From Alteromonas pelagimontana (GTDB lineage Bacteria > Pseudomonadota > Gammaproteobacteria > Enterobacterales > Alteromonadaceae), in assembly GCF_002499975.2 (NCBI RefSeq), contig NZ_CP052766.1, positions 3,162,001-3,226,000 on the forward strand: a stretch of 64,000 bases of DNA. Reading direction: 5' to 3'. Both the position numbers and the translations under genes were made by a program. The notes beneath the pieces are model-generated. The model was not told the DNA's origin and did no database searches. It saw nothing but the letters and a program-made list of their open reading frames with translations. Positions 32,801 to 41,158 of this stretch are shown here, piece by piece. Every line of letters begins with the position of its first letter. Within the stretch, counting starts at the first letter, position 1.

Positions 32801-33743
32801 TACTATCTGGGCTGAAACCACTCACAAAATGCAGCGCCTGCGAGATAATCCCATCTGTGCTGACGAAGAGCATGCGGCAAAGGCTGACGCAGCCGATCCT
32901 GGCTTGCACGCAGAGCTTAGCTACAACGTAAACGAAGATGTCGCGGCGCCGATGATAGCCACCGGTGTTAAACCCAAAGTGGCGGTACTTCGCGAGCAGG
33001 GCGTGAACTCTCATGTCGAAATGGCGGCAGCATTTACCCGTGCAGGTTTTTCGGCAATTGACGTTCATATGAGCGATATTCTCGCAGGACGTGTGAACTT
33101 AGCAGAGTTTTCCGGACTGGCTGTGTGCGGCGGCTTTTCCTACGGCGACGTATTAGGCGCTGGTGAAGGGTGGGCCAAATCGGTGTTGTTTCATGCGCGC
33201 GCTCGGGATCAGTTTGAAGCCTTCTTTGCCCGCAGTGATACTTTCTCGCTGGGTGTGTGTAATGGCTGCCAGATGTTGTCAAATCTGAAATCTTTAATTC
33301 CTGGAACAAAGCACTGGCCCCACTTCGTAACCAATTTGTCTGAACGCTTTGAAGCACGAGTGGCAATGGTCGAAGTGATGGAATCGAAGTCGGTTTTGCT
33401 ACAGGGAATGCAGGGCTCGCTAATGCCTATTGCGGTGTCTCATGGTGAAGGTCGTGCAGAGTTTTCTGATGCGGCTTCTTTGGACGCCATTGTTCAGGCA
33501 AATCAGGTAGCGCTTCGTTATGTTGACAACTATGGTCAGGTTGCGTCCCACTATCCGGCGAATCCGAATGGTTCGCCAATGGGAATAACGGGCCTGACAT
33601 CTGAGGATGGAAGATGCACGATTTTAATGCCGCATCCTGAGCGGGTATTCAGAGCGGTAGCAAATTCCTGGCGGCCGGATGATTGGCAAGAAGACGGTGC
33701 TTGGATGCGAATTTTCAGAAATGCCAGGGTTTTTGCTGGTTAG
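29850..33743 (+). CDS. purL: Phosphoribosylformylglycinamidine synthase
   Basis: Fourth step of purine synthesis; the large single-chain form found in gammaproteobacteria. The 1297 residues match E. coli (1295). The N-terminal FGAM-synthase region, two AIR-synthase-like ATP domains ([20 protein letters not shown], then the GVSVSLD region) and a C-terminal glutaminase domain are seen. The glutaminase Cys is in [12 protein letters not shown] and the His in SHGEGRAEF. Monocistronic, with a hairpin after the stop. Confidence 0.98.
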   Translation: MLVLRGAPALSEFRQTKLIERLGQSGITVKRIYAEFIHLVNATSELTDDQTEILHKLLTYGPKKQAQSPQGTLVFVTPRPGTISPWSSKATDITHNCGLNVIERIERGCAYYIETESALTGEQRQQVAAQLHDRMTESVFSTLSDAAVLFAQKSGSTFASVDILHDGKQALIDANRRLGLALADDEIEYLFTSFSRLGRNPNDVELYMFAQANSEHCRHKIFNASWSIDGVEQDKSLFKMIKNTYELCPDHVHSAYKDNAAVMEGWPAGRFFPDPQSHQYEYHHEDIAILMKVETHNHPTAISPFPGAATGSGGEIRDEGATGRGSKPKAGLVGFSVSNLRIPGSEQPWELDYGKPQRIVTALDIMTEAPLGGAAFNNEFGRPALLGYFRTYEQEVTSFNGTEVRGYHKPIMLAGGLGNIRQNHIEKGEITVGAKLIVLGGPAMNIGLGGGAASSMASGESNEDLDFASVQRDNPEMERRCQEVIDACWQLGDDNPIQFIHDVGAGGLSNALPELVNDAGRGGKFELRNVLADEAGMTPLELWCNESQERYVLSVAAKDMPTFTAICERERAPYAVVGEATAEPHLLLNDNEFGNQPIDMPLDVLLGKPPKMHRDAKSAAISGSAINRENIQIAEAAQRILRLPTVAEKTFLITIGDRSVTGLVNRDQMVGPWQVPVADVAVTATSYDTYCGESMAIGERTPVALLSHGASARLAVGEALTNIAASYIGDIKRIKLSANWMSAAGHPGEDAGLYEAVKAVGEELCPALGLTIPVGKDSMSMKTAWRDNDEEKAVTAPLSLIITAFGAVKDVRKTLTPQIRTDKGASRLMLIDLGNGQNRLGASCLAQVYQQLGDKPADVDNPAQLLNFFNAIQALIKQDLLLAYHDRSDGGLFGTVAEMAFAGKTGVSVSLDALPEDDLAVLFNEELGAVIQVAEANIDAVNAVLAQFELGDLAYDIGTINRKDMIEFLRNDVAVLTDSRVNLRTIWAETTHKMQRLRDNPICADEEHAAKADAADPGLHAELSYNVNEDVAAPMIATGVKPKVAVLREQGVNSHVEMAAAFTRAGFSAIDVHMSDILAGRVNLAEFSGLAVCGGFSYGDVLGAGEGWAKSVLFHARARDQFEAFFARSDTFSLGVCNGCQMLSNLKSLIPGTKHWPHFVTNLSERFEARVAMVEVMESKSVLLQGMQGSLMPIAVSHGEGRAEFSDAASLDAIVQANQVALRYVDNYGQVASHYPANPNGSPMGITGLTSEDGRCTILMPHPERVFRAVANSWRPDDWQEDGAWMRIFRNARVFAG

Positions 33744-33759
33744 TGTCAAAAAACTGGCT

Positions 33760-33792
33760 ACAAGGTGCCAATTTAATGGCATGGCACCTTGT
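33760..33792 (+). terminator. Long hairpin after purL
   Basis: An 11-bp perfect stem ACAAGGTGCCA/TGGCACCTTGT with an 11-base loop lies 16 bases past the purL stop. Only a short T content follows, so it may terminate or protect the purL mRNA 3' end. Confidence 0.55.
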
Positions 33793-33913
33793 TATCGACC
33801 CGATGCTGCTTTACAGTAGTAACAGCTAAGAAAGGCGATTGCGAGACAGGGATCTGTGAGGGTAGGGTTTGAAGTGGTGCAAGACCACTTCGTTGGAATA
33901 ATTAGAGACGACT

Positions 33914-34087
33914 ATGAATCGTTCTTCAAAGGGGTTTGGTTTAACAGGTGTGGCTGTTGCAGTGCTTCTTATGATTGTTACTGCCGTTTTCAGCTCCACA
34001 GCAAGTTCAGCAGTAATGTGCGCTAAAGATTCCCGGTTGACGTTGGTACAGGAAAAACCGTTACACAACAATTTGTGTCGTACCTAA
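33914..34087 (+). CDS. Small predicted secreted or membrane peptide (57 residues)
   Basis: ATG at 33914, stop at 34085-34087. The sequence starts MNRSSKGFGLTGVAVAVLLM: a basic N-terminus, then a 20-residue hydrophobic segment and an A-S-S-A region that could be a signal-peptidase site, then a short polar tail with two cysteines (MCAKDSR and NNLCRT). The composition is protein-like, but the ribosome site is weak and no relative is recognised. An overlapping minus-strand frame (33826-34071) looks like a shadow. Confidence 0.45.
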   Translation: MNRSSKGFGLTGVAVAVLLMIVTAVFSSTASSAVMCAKDSRLTLVQEKPLHNNLCRT

Positions 34088-34171
34088 GCAGTAACGTCAA
34101 ACATTAATGCAGTCAGAGAGGCTAAGACTTTTTCTGCACCAAATTCGTGATACTAATAGCACCCGTGGCCG

Positions 34172-34756
34172 TCAGCGCCGCCGATTTTTTTCCCGATTGA
34201 TTAGCTTTTGCTGAGGATGCTTTTTCAGCAGGACATAGGTTGCACGTAAGCCGCCATGTTGTGGCTGTGCTGTGTGAAAAGCAATTACATCCTCCAGTTC
34301 CCCAAGCCAGTGCTTTACGTAACTTTTTTTCAAGGCCGGGAAGGGTTGGCTGTTTTCACCTTTACCATGCTGAACTAATATCGCTCGAACACCGCGCTCA
34401 TGGCACTGACGAAGGCTTGAATAGAAAGTGTCACGCGATTCTGCAAGCGTTAAACCTTTTAAGGATATCCGGTGCTCTATTTCGTATTTGCCCATGCGCA
34501 ACTTTTTAAATACACCGTCCTGAATTCCGGGCTGCTGATAATCAAGAAAATCATCAGGTTTTATCGGCTGGACGCCTTCCATACTTAGCGGGTTATAAGC
34601 TTTATTAGATACTTGTTGTGCCGCAGCGCGACGTTGTTTTTTTGCCAATGCCTCGGCGGGGGAATGAGAATAAACCTTATCGTTTTCCTTAAGAGGTTTG
34701 ATATCTCCCAGCTCATCAAAAAAAGACTGTAAATCATCTGATTCAAGTTGAGACAT
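34172..34756 (-). CDS. smrA: Smr-domain DNA/RNA endonuclease, SmrA (YdaL) type
   Basis: The 194-residue protein has an acidic N-terminal region (DDLQSFFDELGDIKPLKEND) like the DUF2027-type lead of E. coli YdaL, then a C-terminal Smr domain from about residue 95. The Smr motifs are visible: SLKGLTLAE in place of the DLHGL strand, VQHGKGEN (HGxG) and HGGLRATYV. The overall pattern fits SmrA rather than ribosome-rescue SmrB, whose DLHG motif is intact; here the DxH is replaced by SLKG, so the nuclease role is less certain. Confidence 0.85.
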   Translation of the reverse strand: MSQLESDDLQSFFDELGDIKPLKENDKVYSHSPAEALAKKQRRAAAQQVSNKAYNPLSMEGVQPIKPDDFLDYQQPGIQDGVFKKLRMGKYEIEHRISLKGLTLAESRDTFYSSLRQCHERGVRAILVQHGKGENSQPFPALKKSYVKHWLGELEDVIAFHTAQPQHGGLRATYVLLKKHPQQKLINREKNRRR

Positions 34757-35205
34757 AAACTACCCCCACTTTGCATTTAATTGTTGCGGAATTTCTCTAT
34801 TTTGTCACACCAATCCCTAGTGATAAAGGCTCGCTCGGCATCCAGCGGTTGATGAACAAGGCTTTGCTATGCTTGAAGATCTTATCATCACGCTGACATT
34901 TATAATATTCGGATAAAAAAGCGCCACTGAGCGCTTGTTTGCTTTTATACGCAATTTTTACGCTTACGATTACTACCGCCCTGGGTTGTGCAAAGAATCT
35001 ATTTTACACCGCATGATACGGCTAACGTGGTGCGGTAGTAATGTAATGTTTCCGTGCGAGTCTCTGTTACTCACCTTCTACCTAAAGCTTACCGATATGA
35101 CAGCAAGCGATTGCTCAGGAAACAAGCGAAAGCATGAAGCGAAAATAGAATGACAGCTTCTATGTCGAAATACCATCGAAGTCATGCGCCAGTTATAAAA
35201 GCAGT
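34757..35205. other. Gap between smrA and tRNA-Arg
   Basis: About 450 bases with no convincing protein gene; the plus-strand frame at 34935-35153 has no ribosome site. It holds a hairpin ACCGCA/TGCGGT (35008-35036) and, at 34914-34936, a minus-strand intrinsic terminator, so it probably carries the trailer of the tRNA-Arg transcript plus the smrA promoter region. Confidence 0.5.
34914..34936 (-). terminator. Intrinsic terminator on the minus strand (tRNA-Arg trailer)
   Basis: On the minus strand AAGCGC-TCAGTG-GCGCTT is followed by six T residues in all. It lies about 270 bases downstream of tRNA-Arg with no gene between. Confidence 0.65.
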
Positions 35206-35281
35206 TGGCGTCCCCACCGCGACTTGAACGCAGATCTAAAGCTTAGGAGGCTCTTGTTCTATCCAGTTGAACTATGGGGAC
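35206..35281 (-). tRNA. tRNA-Arg (anticodon CCT)
   Basis: A full 76-nt cloverleaf can be folded. The acceptor stem is GTCCCCA with TGGGGAC, the D arm GTTC/GAAC, the anticodon stem AGAGC/GCTTT with loop CTCCTAA (anticodon CCT, reads AGG), and the T arm CTGCG-TTCAAGT-CGCGG. The 3' end GCCA is encoded. No integrase or direct repeat of the tRNA 3' end is seen nearby, so there is no sign of an inserted element here. Confidence 0.96.
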
Positions 35282-35291
35282 ATCAGCCCCC

Positions 35292-35319
35292 ATTATAACG
35301 AGCCATTTGAGAAGGTGAA
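35292..35319 (-). promoter_or_regulatory. Promoter of tRNA-Arg
   Basis: On the minus strand a perfect TATAAT (35292-35297) sits 10 bases before the tRNA 5' end, with TTCACC (35314-35319) 16 bases further upstream. It lies just past the flgT stop codon, and readthrough from flgT is also possible. Confidence 0.6.
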
Positions 35320-35322
35320 GCT

Positions 35323-36504
35323 TTAGCGTTTCGCAACAAAATCGTTCGGTTGAATATTAACCAGAATTCCATTGTCTAACGCTTCTACCGTGGCAGAATC
35401 TGCGTAGGCTGCTGTGACTTTCACCTTTGTTGGATAGAGGTTGTATTGCAGGAAAGATAAACCATGAGGATCTTTCACCTGTTTTGTTTGATAAAGAAAT
35501 AATTCGTCGCCCACCTTAATACCATGTTCACGGCCAATGGAGACCTGGATGCGCTCATTATTAACGTCAATAACTCTGCCGGTAGCAGGTTGGCAAATAA
35601 GAATTTCTTTGACGTTCTCAACAACGTCTGTCAATAGAGCAATCAAACGCTGCCCATACTCGGTTCCCCAAAACGCGGCGCTGGTCACATCGACTTTTGC
35701 AAACCGATCATATTCCCACGGCGCGTTGAGCACGTAGTCTTTTTCCAGTAACGTGGCGCCGTTCATGCCATCAATCAGATTAATATTAATGGAAAACCGG
35801 CGCTCCGCAGTGTCGCTTTTCCAAAAAGCCAATGCTGAGCTGGGTGCGGGGCGATGAATACTTAAATCGGTAATGACCGCTGCAAGCACAAACTGAGATT
35901 TTTGTTGCCGGGCTAGGGCGGGGGCTTGTTCAAGGACCTGGCGGTCAAACCACTGAGCAGTGTAAGGAGCGATACCGTTGATGGACACGCTATCGGAAAG
36001 CGCCGCAAACTGATCGCGCAGCTTACGCACGACACTTTGAGATAACTTTTCCAGTTGACCATCAACGGCCTGTTCGCGATTTTGTATGGGAAAATACGTT
36101 GTGGCGATGTTTTTCGTAAAGGTTGCAGCCGGACAGGAGCGTGCTTGCGGAAATATGTCAGCACGAATTTTGACGGTGACAAAATCCTGGTGCCAGTTTT
36201 CGCTAATCAGTTCTACATTATTGACTTCACCTTCCGCAGTCACCTGAAGGCTATCATTCGCCAACAAGCCATTAGTGAGTGTTTGCACGCTTTTTACCGA
36301 GGCCCCCGCAAACAACAATGCCTGTTTTATCGCTTCCTGTGTGGCTTGGTGACGCGCCATTTCTTTGTTGTTATTAGTAATCAGCGCCTGACCCTGGGCT
36401 TCAAACCAGGCGGCAGAAACTTGCCCATGCCAGAACCCTGGAAGGCAAAAGAGCACAGCGATAAATTTTCGCTTTAAGCGGGAGGGCGGAAAAAACTGAA
36501 ACAT
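35323..36504 (-). CDS. flgT: Flagellar assembly protein FlgT (H-ring)
   Basis: FlgT forms the H ring around the LP ring of sodium-driven polar flagella, as described in Vibrio. The 393 residues begin with a signal peptide (LFCLPGFWHGQVSAAWF, cleavage after VSA). The N-terminal domain (GQALITNNNKEMARHQATQE) belongs to the family that starts by modifying a helix near residue 50; a middle domain and a C-terminal SH3-like domain (GREHGIKVGDELFLYQ) follow. Divergent from flgP. The partner flgO is not in the window. Confidence 0.92.
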   Translation of the reverse strand: MFQFFPPSRLKRKFIAVLFCLPGFWHGQVSAAWFEAQGQALITNNNKEMARHQATQEAIKQALLFAGASVKSVQTLTNGLLANDSLQVTAEGEVNNVELISENWHQDFVTVKIRADIFPQARSCPAATFTKNIATTYFPIQNREQAVDGQLEKLSQSVVRKLRDQFAALSDSVSINGIAPYTAQWFDRQVLEQAPALARQQKSQFVLAAVITDLSIHRPAPSSALAFWKSDTAERRFSININLIDGMNGATLLEKDYVLNAPWEYDRFAKVDVTSAAFWGTEYGQRLIALLTDVVENVKEILICQPATGRVIDVNNERIQVSIGREHGIKVGDELFLYQTKQVKDPHGLSFLQYNLYPTKVKVTAAYADSATVEALDNGILVNIQPNDFVAKR

Positions 36505-36778
36505 ATATGGTAAAATCCGATAAATAGGCCACGGTAAATTTGACCAATCTGCCGTCGCACGTTCAGCAAATTGTCAATCAGAACCTTTCTCTACTTCACC
36601 TAGCATAATGTGTTCCTAATTTAGCATCATTTTTCTAACACCTATTATTATTTATCGGGCGTGATTTTTGCTTAGTAGGTTTAGGTTAGTCTAATTGACC
36701 TAAGTGGTGCTGTAAAAATACTTCGTAGTAACCCAAGGTGCCGCTTTAACTGAAATATTGTGAGTGGAAGAGCAAATT

Positions 36779-37255
36779 ATGAAAGCCATGCGACTGATAG
36801 CTCAAGCTGTAACGGGTTTGTGCCTGCTGGCGGGAGCTGCCGGATGTACTTCACTTTTCGACAAGCAGGTGGAGTGGGAAGTAGTGGAGCCAGAATCTTA
36901 TCCTGTTCTGACGGCGGTAGGGTATGCGCCTATTGCCTCGCAGGTTGGCGATTCTGCTGATGTACGTACGTTAATGGCTATGAAGGCGTCTAAACTGGAT
37001 GCTTACCGGGAGCTAGCAGAGCAGGTATATGGTCAACGAATTGACGGCAATGAGTCGTTAGCCAATCTGGTGGTAAATAATTCCACCCTGCAATCTTCGG
37101 TTGCAGGCGTTATTCGCGGTGCCAGAGTAATAAAAGCTTATCCGGTAGGTGAAGACACTTACGCCACCGAAATGGAACTGGATATGCGCAGGGTATACGA
37201 AATTTATTTAGCCACTACAAAGCCGAAGCGTATCAAAGACGTAAAGTACTATTAG
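36779..37255 (+). CDS. flgP: Flagellar outer-membrane lipoprotein FlgP (LPP20 family)
   Basis: FlgP is an outer-membrane lipoprotein needed for stable sheathed or polar flagella and, in Campylobacter, builds the basal disk. The N-terminus MKAMRLIAQAVTGLCLLAGAAGC ends in a lipobox (residues 20-23, AAGC). The LPP20 core follows (MKASKLDAYRELAEQVYG, then VRGARVIKAYP-like strand). The start at 36779 is preferred for its GGAAGAG site; an upstream ATG exists at 36764. Length is 158 residues, ending before a strong terminator. Confidence 0.92.
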   Translation: MKAMRLIAQAVTGLCLLAGAAGCTSLFDKQVEWEVVEPESYPVLTAVGYAPIASQVGDSADVRTLMAMKASKLDAYRELAEQVYGQRIDGNESLANLVVNNSTLQSSVAGVIRGARVIKAYPVGEDTYATEMELDMRRVYEIYLATTKPKRIKDVKYY

Positions 37256-37271
37256 TATCAGAGGTAAACAC

Positions 37272-37300
37272 AAAAAAAGCGCCAGAAGGCGCTTTTTTTT
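37272..37300 (+). terminator. Intrinsic terminator after flgP
   Basis: AAAGCGCC-AGAA-GGCGCTTT flanked by an A-run and eight T residues; likely bidirectional. Confidence 0.92.
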
Positions 37301-37358
37301 ATATTTTCTTAGCTGACATAGCTTTTTAACCCCAATCCTGTTTAAGAAATTGAACTAA

Positions 37359-38319
37359 AAGCCTGTTCCAAGATCGGATCTTTCGACAAAGAAATGACCA
37401 AATCAACAAGGAACAGGCATGAAGAATCTAGTTGAATTATTTTGCGATGTCGATGACTTTTGCAAAGTGTTTATTCCCCAATGGCAAAAGCAGCTACTTG
37501 AAGACGGCACCAGAAGACGACGACGTGAGTGCCGTATGTCAATGAGTGAAATGATGACAATCATCATCGGTTTTCACATGTCACATCATCGCGATTTTAA
37601 GAATTATTACTCGAGATATGTAAGAGTATTTTATCGCAACGCATTTCCTGATCTGCTTAGTTACGCGCTTTTTAGAAGTGATGCCGCGAACAATTGTGCC
37701 CATGTGTGCCTACTTCAGTACTTTAAAGGGAAAGCCTACAGACATTGAATTCATTGACTCTACCAGCCTAAAGGTTTGCCATAATATTCGCATACCTCGC
37801 CATAAAACCTTTGACGGGATAGCGCAAAGAGGAAAAGGAACAATGGGCTGGTTTTACGGCTTTAAACTACACTTGATAGTGAGCCATCTAGGTGAAATCG
37901 TGGCGGCAAAAGTGACGACGGGGAATGTCCATGACACAAAACCTGTCGAAGAATTAGCTCGACATTTACCCGACAAATTGTATGGCGATAAAGGGTATTT
38001 GAGCAAAGCATTAGAAGCTAATTTATTTGAGAAAGGCGTCAAACTTATCACCACGGTTCGCAAAAATATGAAAGCAAAAGCGATGTCTTTATGGGACAGA
38101 GCGATGCTATCGAAGCGCTTCATTATTGAAACTATCAACGACCAATTAAAGAACATTTCATACATTGAGCACTCAAGGCATCGCAGTATAAATGGTTTTA
38201 CACTCAATTTAATGGCTGGTCTGGTGGCTTATTGTCTTAAAGAAAACAAGCCATCCCTTAATATCAGTGACATTGAGCGCAATGCGATGGTTGTTGCTTA
38301 AGCCGATCTGGAGTTTTTT
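37359..38319 (+). mobile_element. IS982-family insertion sequence (about 961 bp), transposase frameshifted
   Basis: A transposase of IS982 type lies between imperfect ends. The left end contains TTCCAAGATCGG and the right end, read in reverse complement, CTCCAGATCGG. ACTAA occurs at 37354-37358 and at 38320-38324 and could be the target duplication; the exact ends are tentative. Size fits the family (about 1 kb). It sits between flgP and flgN without breaking a gene. Confidence 0.8.
37419..38301 (+). pseudogene. IS982-family transposase, broken by a frameshift
   Basis: Two overlapping frames (37419-37748 and 37678-38301) together give one transposase. The first has the family N-terminus FCDVDDFCKVF...RMSMSEMMTIII and the second continues with MPRTIVPMCAYF, IEFIDSTSLKVC, the FGFKLHL-like WFYGFKLHLIV and the GDKGYLSK and ETINDQLKNI catalytic segments. 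The switch of frame is at the T5 run 37669-37673, where one extra base would explain it. IS982 transposases normally use one frame, so this copy is probably inactive, although programmed slippage cannot be excluded. Confidence 0.85.
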
Positions 38320-38374
38320 ACTAATCCGTAATGCTGTGTGCTCTGAGTTGATCACACGTCACAGTGGATTCAAA

Positions 38375-38806
38375 TTACGCGCTTACGCCTTTTCCTAAGC
38401 CTGAGCCTTTAGGTTTACCGCTTTTATCATAGGTGAGGGATTCTTTGGCGCGAACTTCAAGCATTAAATTGCGCAGATGTGTCAACCGTAGCTGACCCTG
38501 TTCTACTGCTTTTTGATTAATAGTCGTTTTGTACTTACATTGATCTACAAGCTTTTTCGCATCATCAACCAGAGCGTCAATATCGTCCGATATTTCATTC
38601 TGAGCCGCTGATGCCTGATATTGCTTGTCGACTGCGAGATCCAGGCGCTGAACTTCTTCAAGAGTCTGCTCCTTTTCCTCAAGCAAATTCATTAGCGCTT
38701 CAGCATCTCGTGAGCTAATAAGGTGCAGTTCTTGATCAAGCAAGCTGGCTAATTTTTCCAGGTTAGTTACCTGATTCTCCAACATTGACTGAAGTGACTG
38801 CACCAT
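38375..38806 (-). CDS. flgN: Flagellar export chaperone FlgN
   Basis: FlgN chaperones the hook-filament junction proteins FlgK and FlgL to the export gate. The 143 residues are nearly all helical, with LEKLASLLDQELHLISSRDAEALMNLLEEKEQ, the FlgN family core, at residues about 15-50 (quoted in part by position). It lies 9 bases after flgM, forming the usual flgA-flgM-flgN arrangement although flgA is separately read here. Confidence 0.92.
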   Translation of the reverse strand: MVQSLQSMLENQVTNLEKLASLLDQELHLISSRDAEALMNLLEEKEQTLEEVQRLDLAVDKQYQASAAQNEISDDIDALVDDAKKLVDQCKYKTTINQKAVEQGQLRLTHLRNLMLEVRAKESLTYDKSGKPKGSGLGKGVSA

Positions 38807-38815
38807 GAATTACCT

Positions 38816-39151
38816 CTAAGATTTCAGGCCAAAAACCTGGCCTTCTAAATGGGCGATCTTTTTCGCCACAGAATCAGCATCGACACGATATTCGCCGCTT
38901 TGAATCGCCTTTTTAAGCTTATCGACCTTTTCCTGATCAATTGGCGCTTCTGCACTTTTCTTCTGCACCTGATTTAATTGCTGTGCAGACTGAGTCAGCG
39001 AAACCGAATCCTGACGAGGCGCCGTGGTGGTTGCAGCTTTGTTAGCTACCTCCTGCTGAACAGCACCCTGATTCTGTTGTTGCTGATTACTGATTTTCGT
39101 ATTATCCAGTGGCGCTTTTGGTGCCCCACTATTTACATTATTAATTGCCAT
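38816..39151 (-). CDS. flgM: Anti-sigma28 factor FlgM
   Basis: FlgM binds FliA and blocks late flagellar genes until it is exported through the finished hook. The 111 residues start MAINNVNSGAPKAPL, with a disordered Gln/Ala-rich middle and the conserved C-terminal FliA-binding helices (DQEKVDKLKKAIQSGEYRVDADSVAKK region, residues about 75-100). It has its own sigma28 promoter, giving the expected feedback loop. Confidence 0.94.
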   Translation of the reverse strand: MAINNVNSGAPKAPLDNTKISNQQQQNQGAVQQEVANKAATTTAPRQDSVSLTQSAQQLNQVQKKSAEAPIDQEKVDKLKKAIQSGEYRVDADSVAKKIAHLEGQVFGLKS

Positions 39152-39190
39152 AATTATTCATCCGCTACCTATAACACCGCCTCGAATATG

Positions 39191-39217
39191 TTATCGGCAG
39201 GGCTATCCTATTCTTTA
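39191..39217 (-). promoter_or_regulatory. Sigma28 (FliA) promoter of flgMN
   Basis: Minus strand TAAA (39214-39217), exactly 15 bases, then GCCGATAA (39191-39198): a perfect match to the FliA consensus spacing. Confidence 0.9.
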
Positions 39218-39322
39218 GCACATTTTTTGTCTACTTGGCGAGCCGTAGCCACTAATTTTATCACGCAAATTTTAAACCCGACAAAACGCTGCCAAAACAT
39301 ACGCTAACGGATAACAACGCTT

Positions 39323-40030
39323 TTATAAACGAACCACGACTTCTTGCACACTGGCGACTTCCGCGATAACAGATTTGCGCGAGCTAGCGTTTAATACTTC
39401 AATATTATCACCTATTACGCCATCCTGTTGAGCGATTCCTGCCGTCTTTACCTGCATGCCAGATAATTGAGCGCTAATAGTAATACGATCGCCTTCGCAA
39501 ACGAAGCATAACATATTTGCTTGAATGGGTTGGCCCTGCCGTACACGATGTTTCATTCGCGCGCCGATTAAGGGCTTGATGTCGTTATACGCCGTGTGAC
39601 GCAACCGATTAATTTCGATATCGGCCAAACGTAAATTTTCTGAAGTTAATACTGTTCCCGGGCTTATCATTCCCGCTGTAACTGCAATTGTGCGAGTTCG
39701 CAGCACTCTTGCGTTGGTAAACACATACCAGTCATTTTGTTTGCAGCTTACGCGAACAGAAATATAAGACTGAGCCAGTGCTTCTGAATCGGCGTGATAC
39801 TGAAAATCGGTGGGGCAGGAAGGTATAGCAATACGATCATCAATATCAGCAACCTCAATGACGATGTTATCCTGATTGTGTCGATCTCCGATGGCTTCAA
39901 GAAGATAAGCTTTGGCGCCGTTTTGAAGATCTTTATGTTTATTCTTCTCAGGCTGTGCAAAAGCCGTAAAACTGGTTAAGCTCACCAATAACGCGCCGAT
40001 TAAGGCGGGGACAAAGAAAGACGTTTTCAT
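39323..40030 (-). CDS. flgA: Flagellar P-ring assembly chaperone FlgA
   Basis: Periplasmic chaperone that helps FlgI assemble into the P ring. The start at 40030 gives a signal peptide (MKTSFFVPALIGALLVSLTS, cleavage after FAQ); the frame extends to 40159 but the extra residues are not signal-like. The C-terminal SAF-type domain is clear: RTIAVTAGMISPGTVLTSE followed by HRVRQGQPIQANML. About 235 residues, family norm. Confidence 0.92.
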   Translation of the reverse strand: MKTSFFVPALIGALLVSLTSFTAFAQPEKNKHKDLQNGAKAYLLEAIGDRHNQDNIVIEVADIDDRIAIPSCPTDFQYHADSEALAQSYISVRVSCKQNDWYVFTNARVLRTRTIAVTAGMISPGTVLTSENLRLADIEINRLRHTAYNDIKPLIGARMKHRVRQGQPIQANMLCFVCEGDRITISAQLSGMQVKTAGIAQQDGVIGDNIEVLNASSRKSVIAEVASVQEVVVRL

Positions 40031-40213
40031 ATTCATTTCGCGCATATTCACTTTTTCATGTTCAGTTGGTGTCATTTTGTCTATGATTAAGAGAGCAGAG
40101 TCTGACGGTACGCCGCACGTTAAAAGTGTCACTTTTTTGGCGATTTTACTGCTAATCATTTAGTGATATGGTTCAACGCAATGATCGTGCCCAATTTAAA
40201 GTAGAGGTAATGT

Positions 40214-41143
40214 ATGTCAGGTATTCTTGACTCCGTTAACCAGCGGACACAGTTGGTAGGCCAAAACCGGTTAGAGTTGCTTTTGTTCAGACTTAACGGC
40301 AGACAAAGGTTTGGTATCAACGTTTTTAAAGTCCGTGAGGTTTTACAGTGTCCGCCTCTAACGGCGATTCCTAAGCTTAATAAACTAGTAAGAGGCATTG
40401 CGCATATCCGCGGGCAGACTATTTCTGTTATTGATTTAAGCATGGCCACCGGCGGACGACGCATTGAGGATTTATCTTCTGCCTTTATTGTTATTGCAGA
40501 ATACAACCGCTCGGTACAGGGATTTCTGGTAGGTGCGGTCGAGCGCATTATTAACACCAACTGGGATGCTATAATGCCGCCTCCGCAGGGTACCGGCAGG
40601 GCGAGCTATTTAACAGCTGTTACCCAGGTTGAAAATGAACTCATTGAAATTTTGGACGTAGAAAAGATATTAAATGAGATTTCCCCGCTAAATACGGAAG
40701 TAAGCCAGGATGTAGCGGCTACGTTATCTACAGAAGGTAATGAAAATAAAATTATTTTTATTGCGGATGATTCTTCGGTTGCTCGTAGCCAAATTAAAAA
40801 GGCATTAACCGCGATTGGGTTGGAAATTGAAGTCGCCAAAAATGGTCTGGAAGCACTGAACCGCCTGAAGGAAATTGCGGCAGAAACCGGCGATGTTACC
40901 AATCGGGTGGGCGTGTTGGTCTCTGACATTGAAATGCCAGAAATGGATGGTTATACCCTAACCGCCGAAATAAAAAATACACCGGAACTGTCTAAGCTTC
41001 ATGTGGTTTTACATACATCGTTAAGTGGTGTTTTTAATCAGGCCATGGTGCAAAAGGTAGGAGCTGATGACTTCATTGCCAAGTTCCATCCGGATGAACT
41101 GGCAACAGCAGTACAAAAATGGCTGGTCAAAAATAACGGTTAA
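40214..41143 (+). CDS. cheV: Chemotaxis protein CheV (CheW-REC)
   Basis: Coupling protein linking chemoreceptors to CheA, with a phosphorylatable receiver. A CheW-like domain fills residues about 15-160 (GQNRLELLLFRLNGRQRFGINVFKVREVL and GIAHIRGQTISVIDL, in parts). A receiver domain follows from about 175, with the phosphoacceptor Asp in VSDIEMPEMDGY. The 309 residues are standard. A cheV-cheR pair ahead of flgB is typical for polar-flagellated gammaproteobacteria. Confidence 0.95.
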   Translation: MSGILDSVNQRTQLVGQNRLELLLFRLNGRQRFGINVFKVREVLQCPPLTAIPKLNKLVRGIAHIRGQTISVIDLSMATGGRRIEDLSSAFIVIAEYNRSVQGFLVGAVERIINTNWDAIMPPPQGTGRASYLTAVTQVENELIEILDVEKILNEISPLNTEVSQDVAATLSTEGNENKIIFIADDSSVARSQIKKALTAIGLEIEVAKNGLEALNRLKEIAAETGDVTNRVGVLVSDIEMPEMDGYTLTAEIKNTPELSKLHVVLHTSLSGVFNQAMVQKVGADDFIAKFHPDELATAVQKWLVKNNG

Positions 41144-41158
41144 AAAGGCGCCGATAGT

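Noticed and set aside
33826..34071. 81-residue minus-strand frame opposite the small peptide
   Set aside because: No ribosome site or recognisable domain, and it overlaps a more protein-like plus-strand frame.
35206..35281. Integration site at tRNA-Arg
   Set aside because: No duplicate of the tRNA 3' end and no integrase gene nearby; both neighbours are ordinary chromosomal genes.
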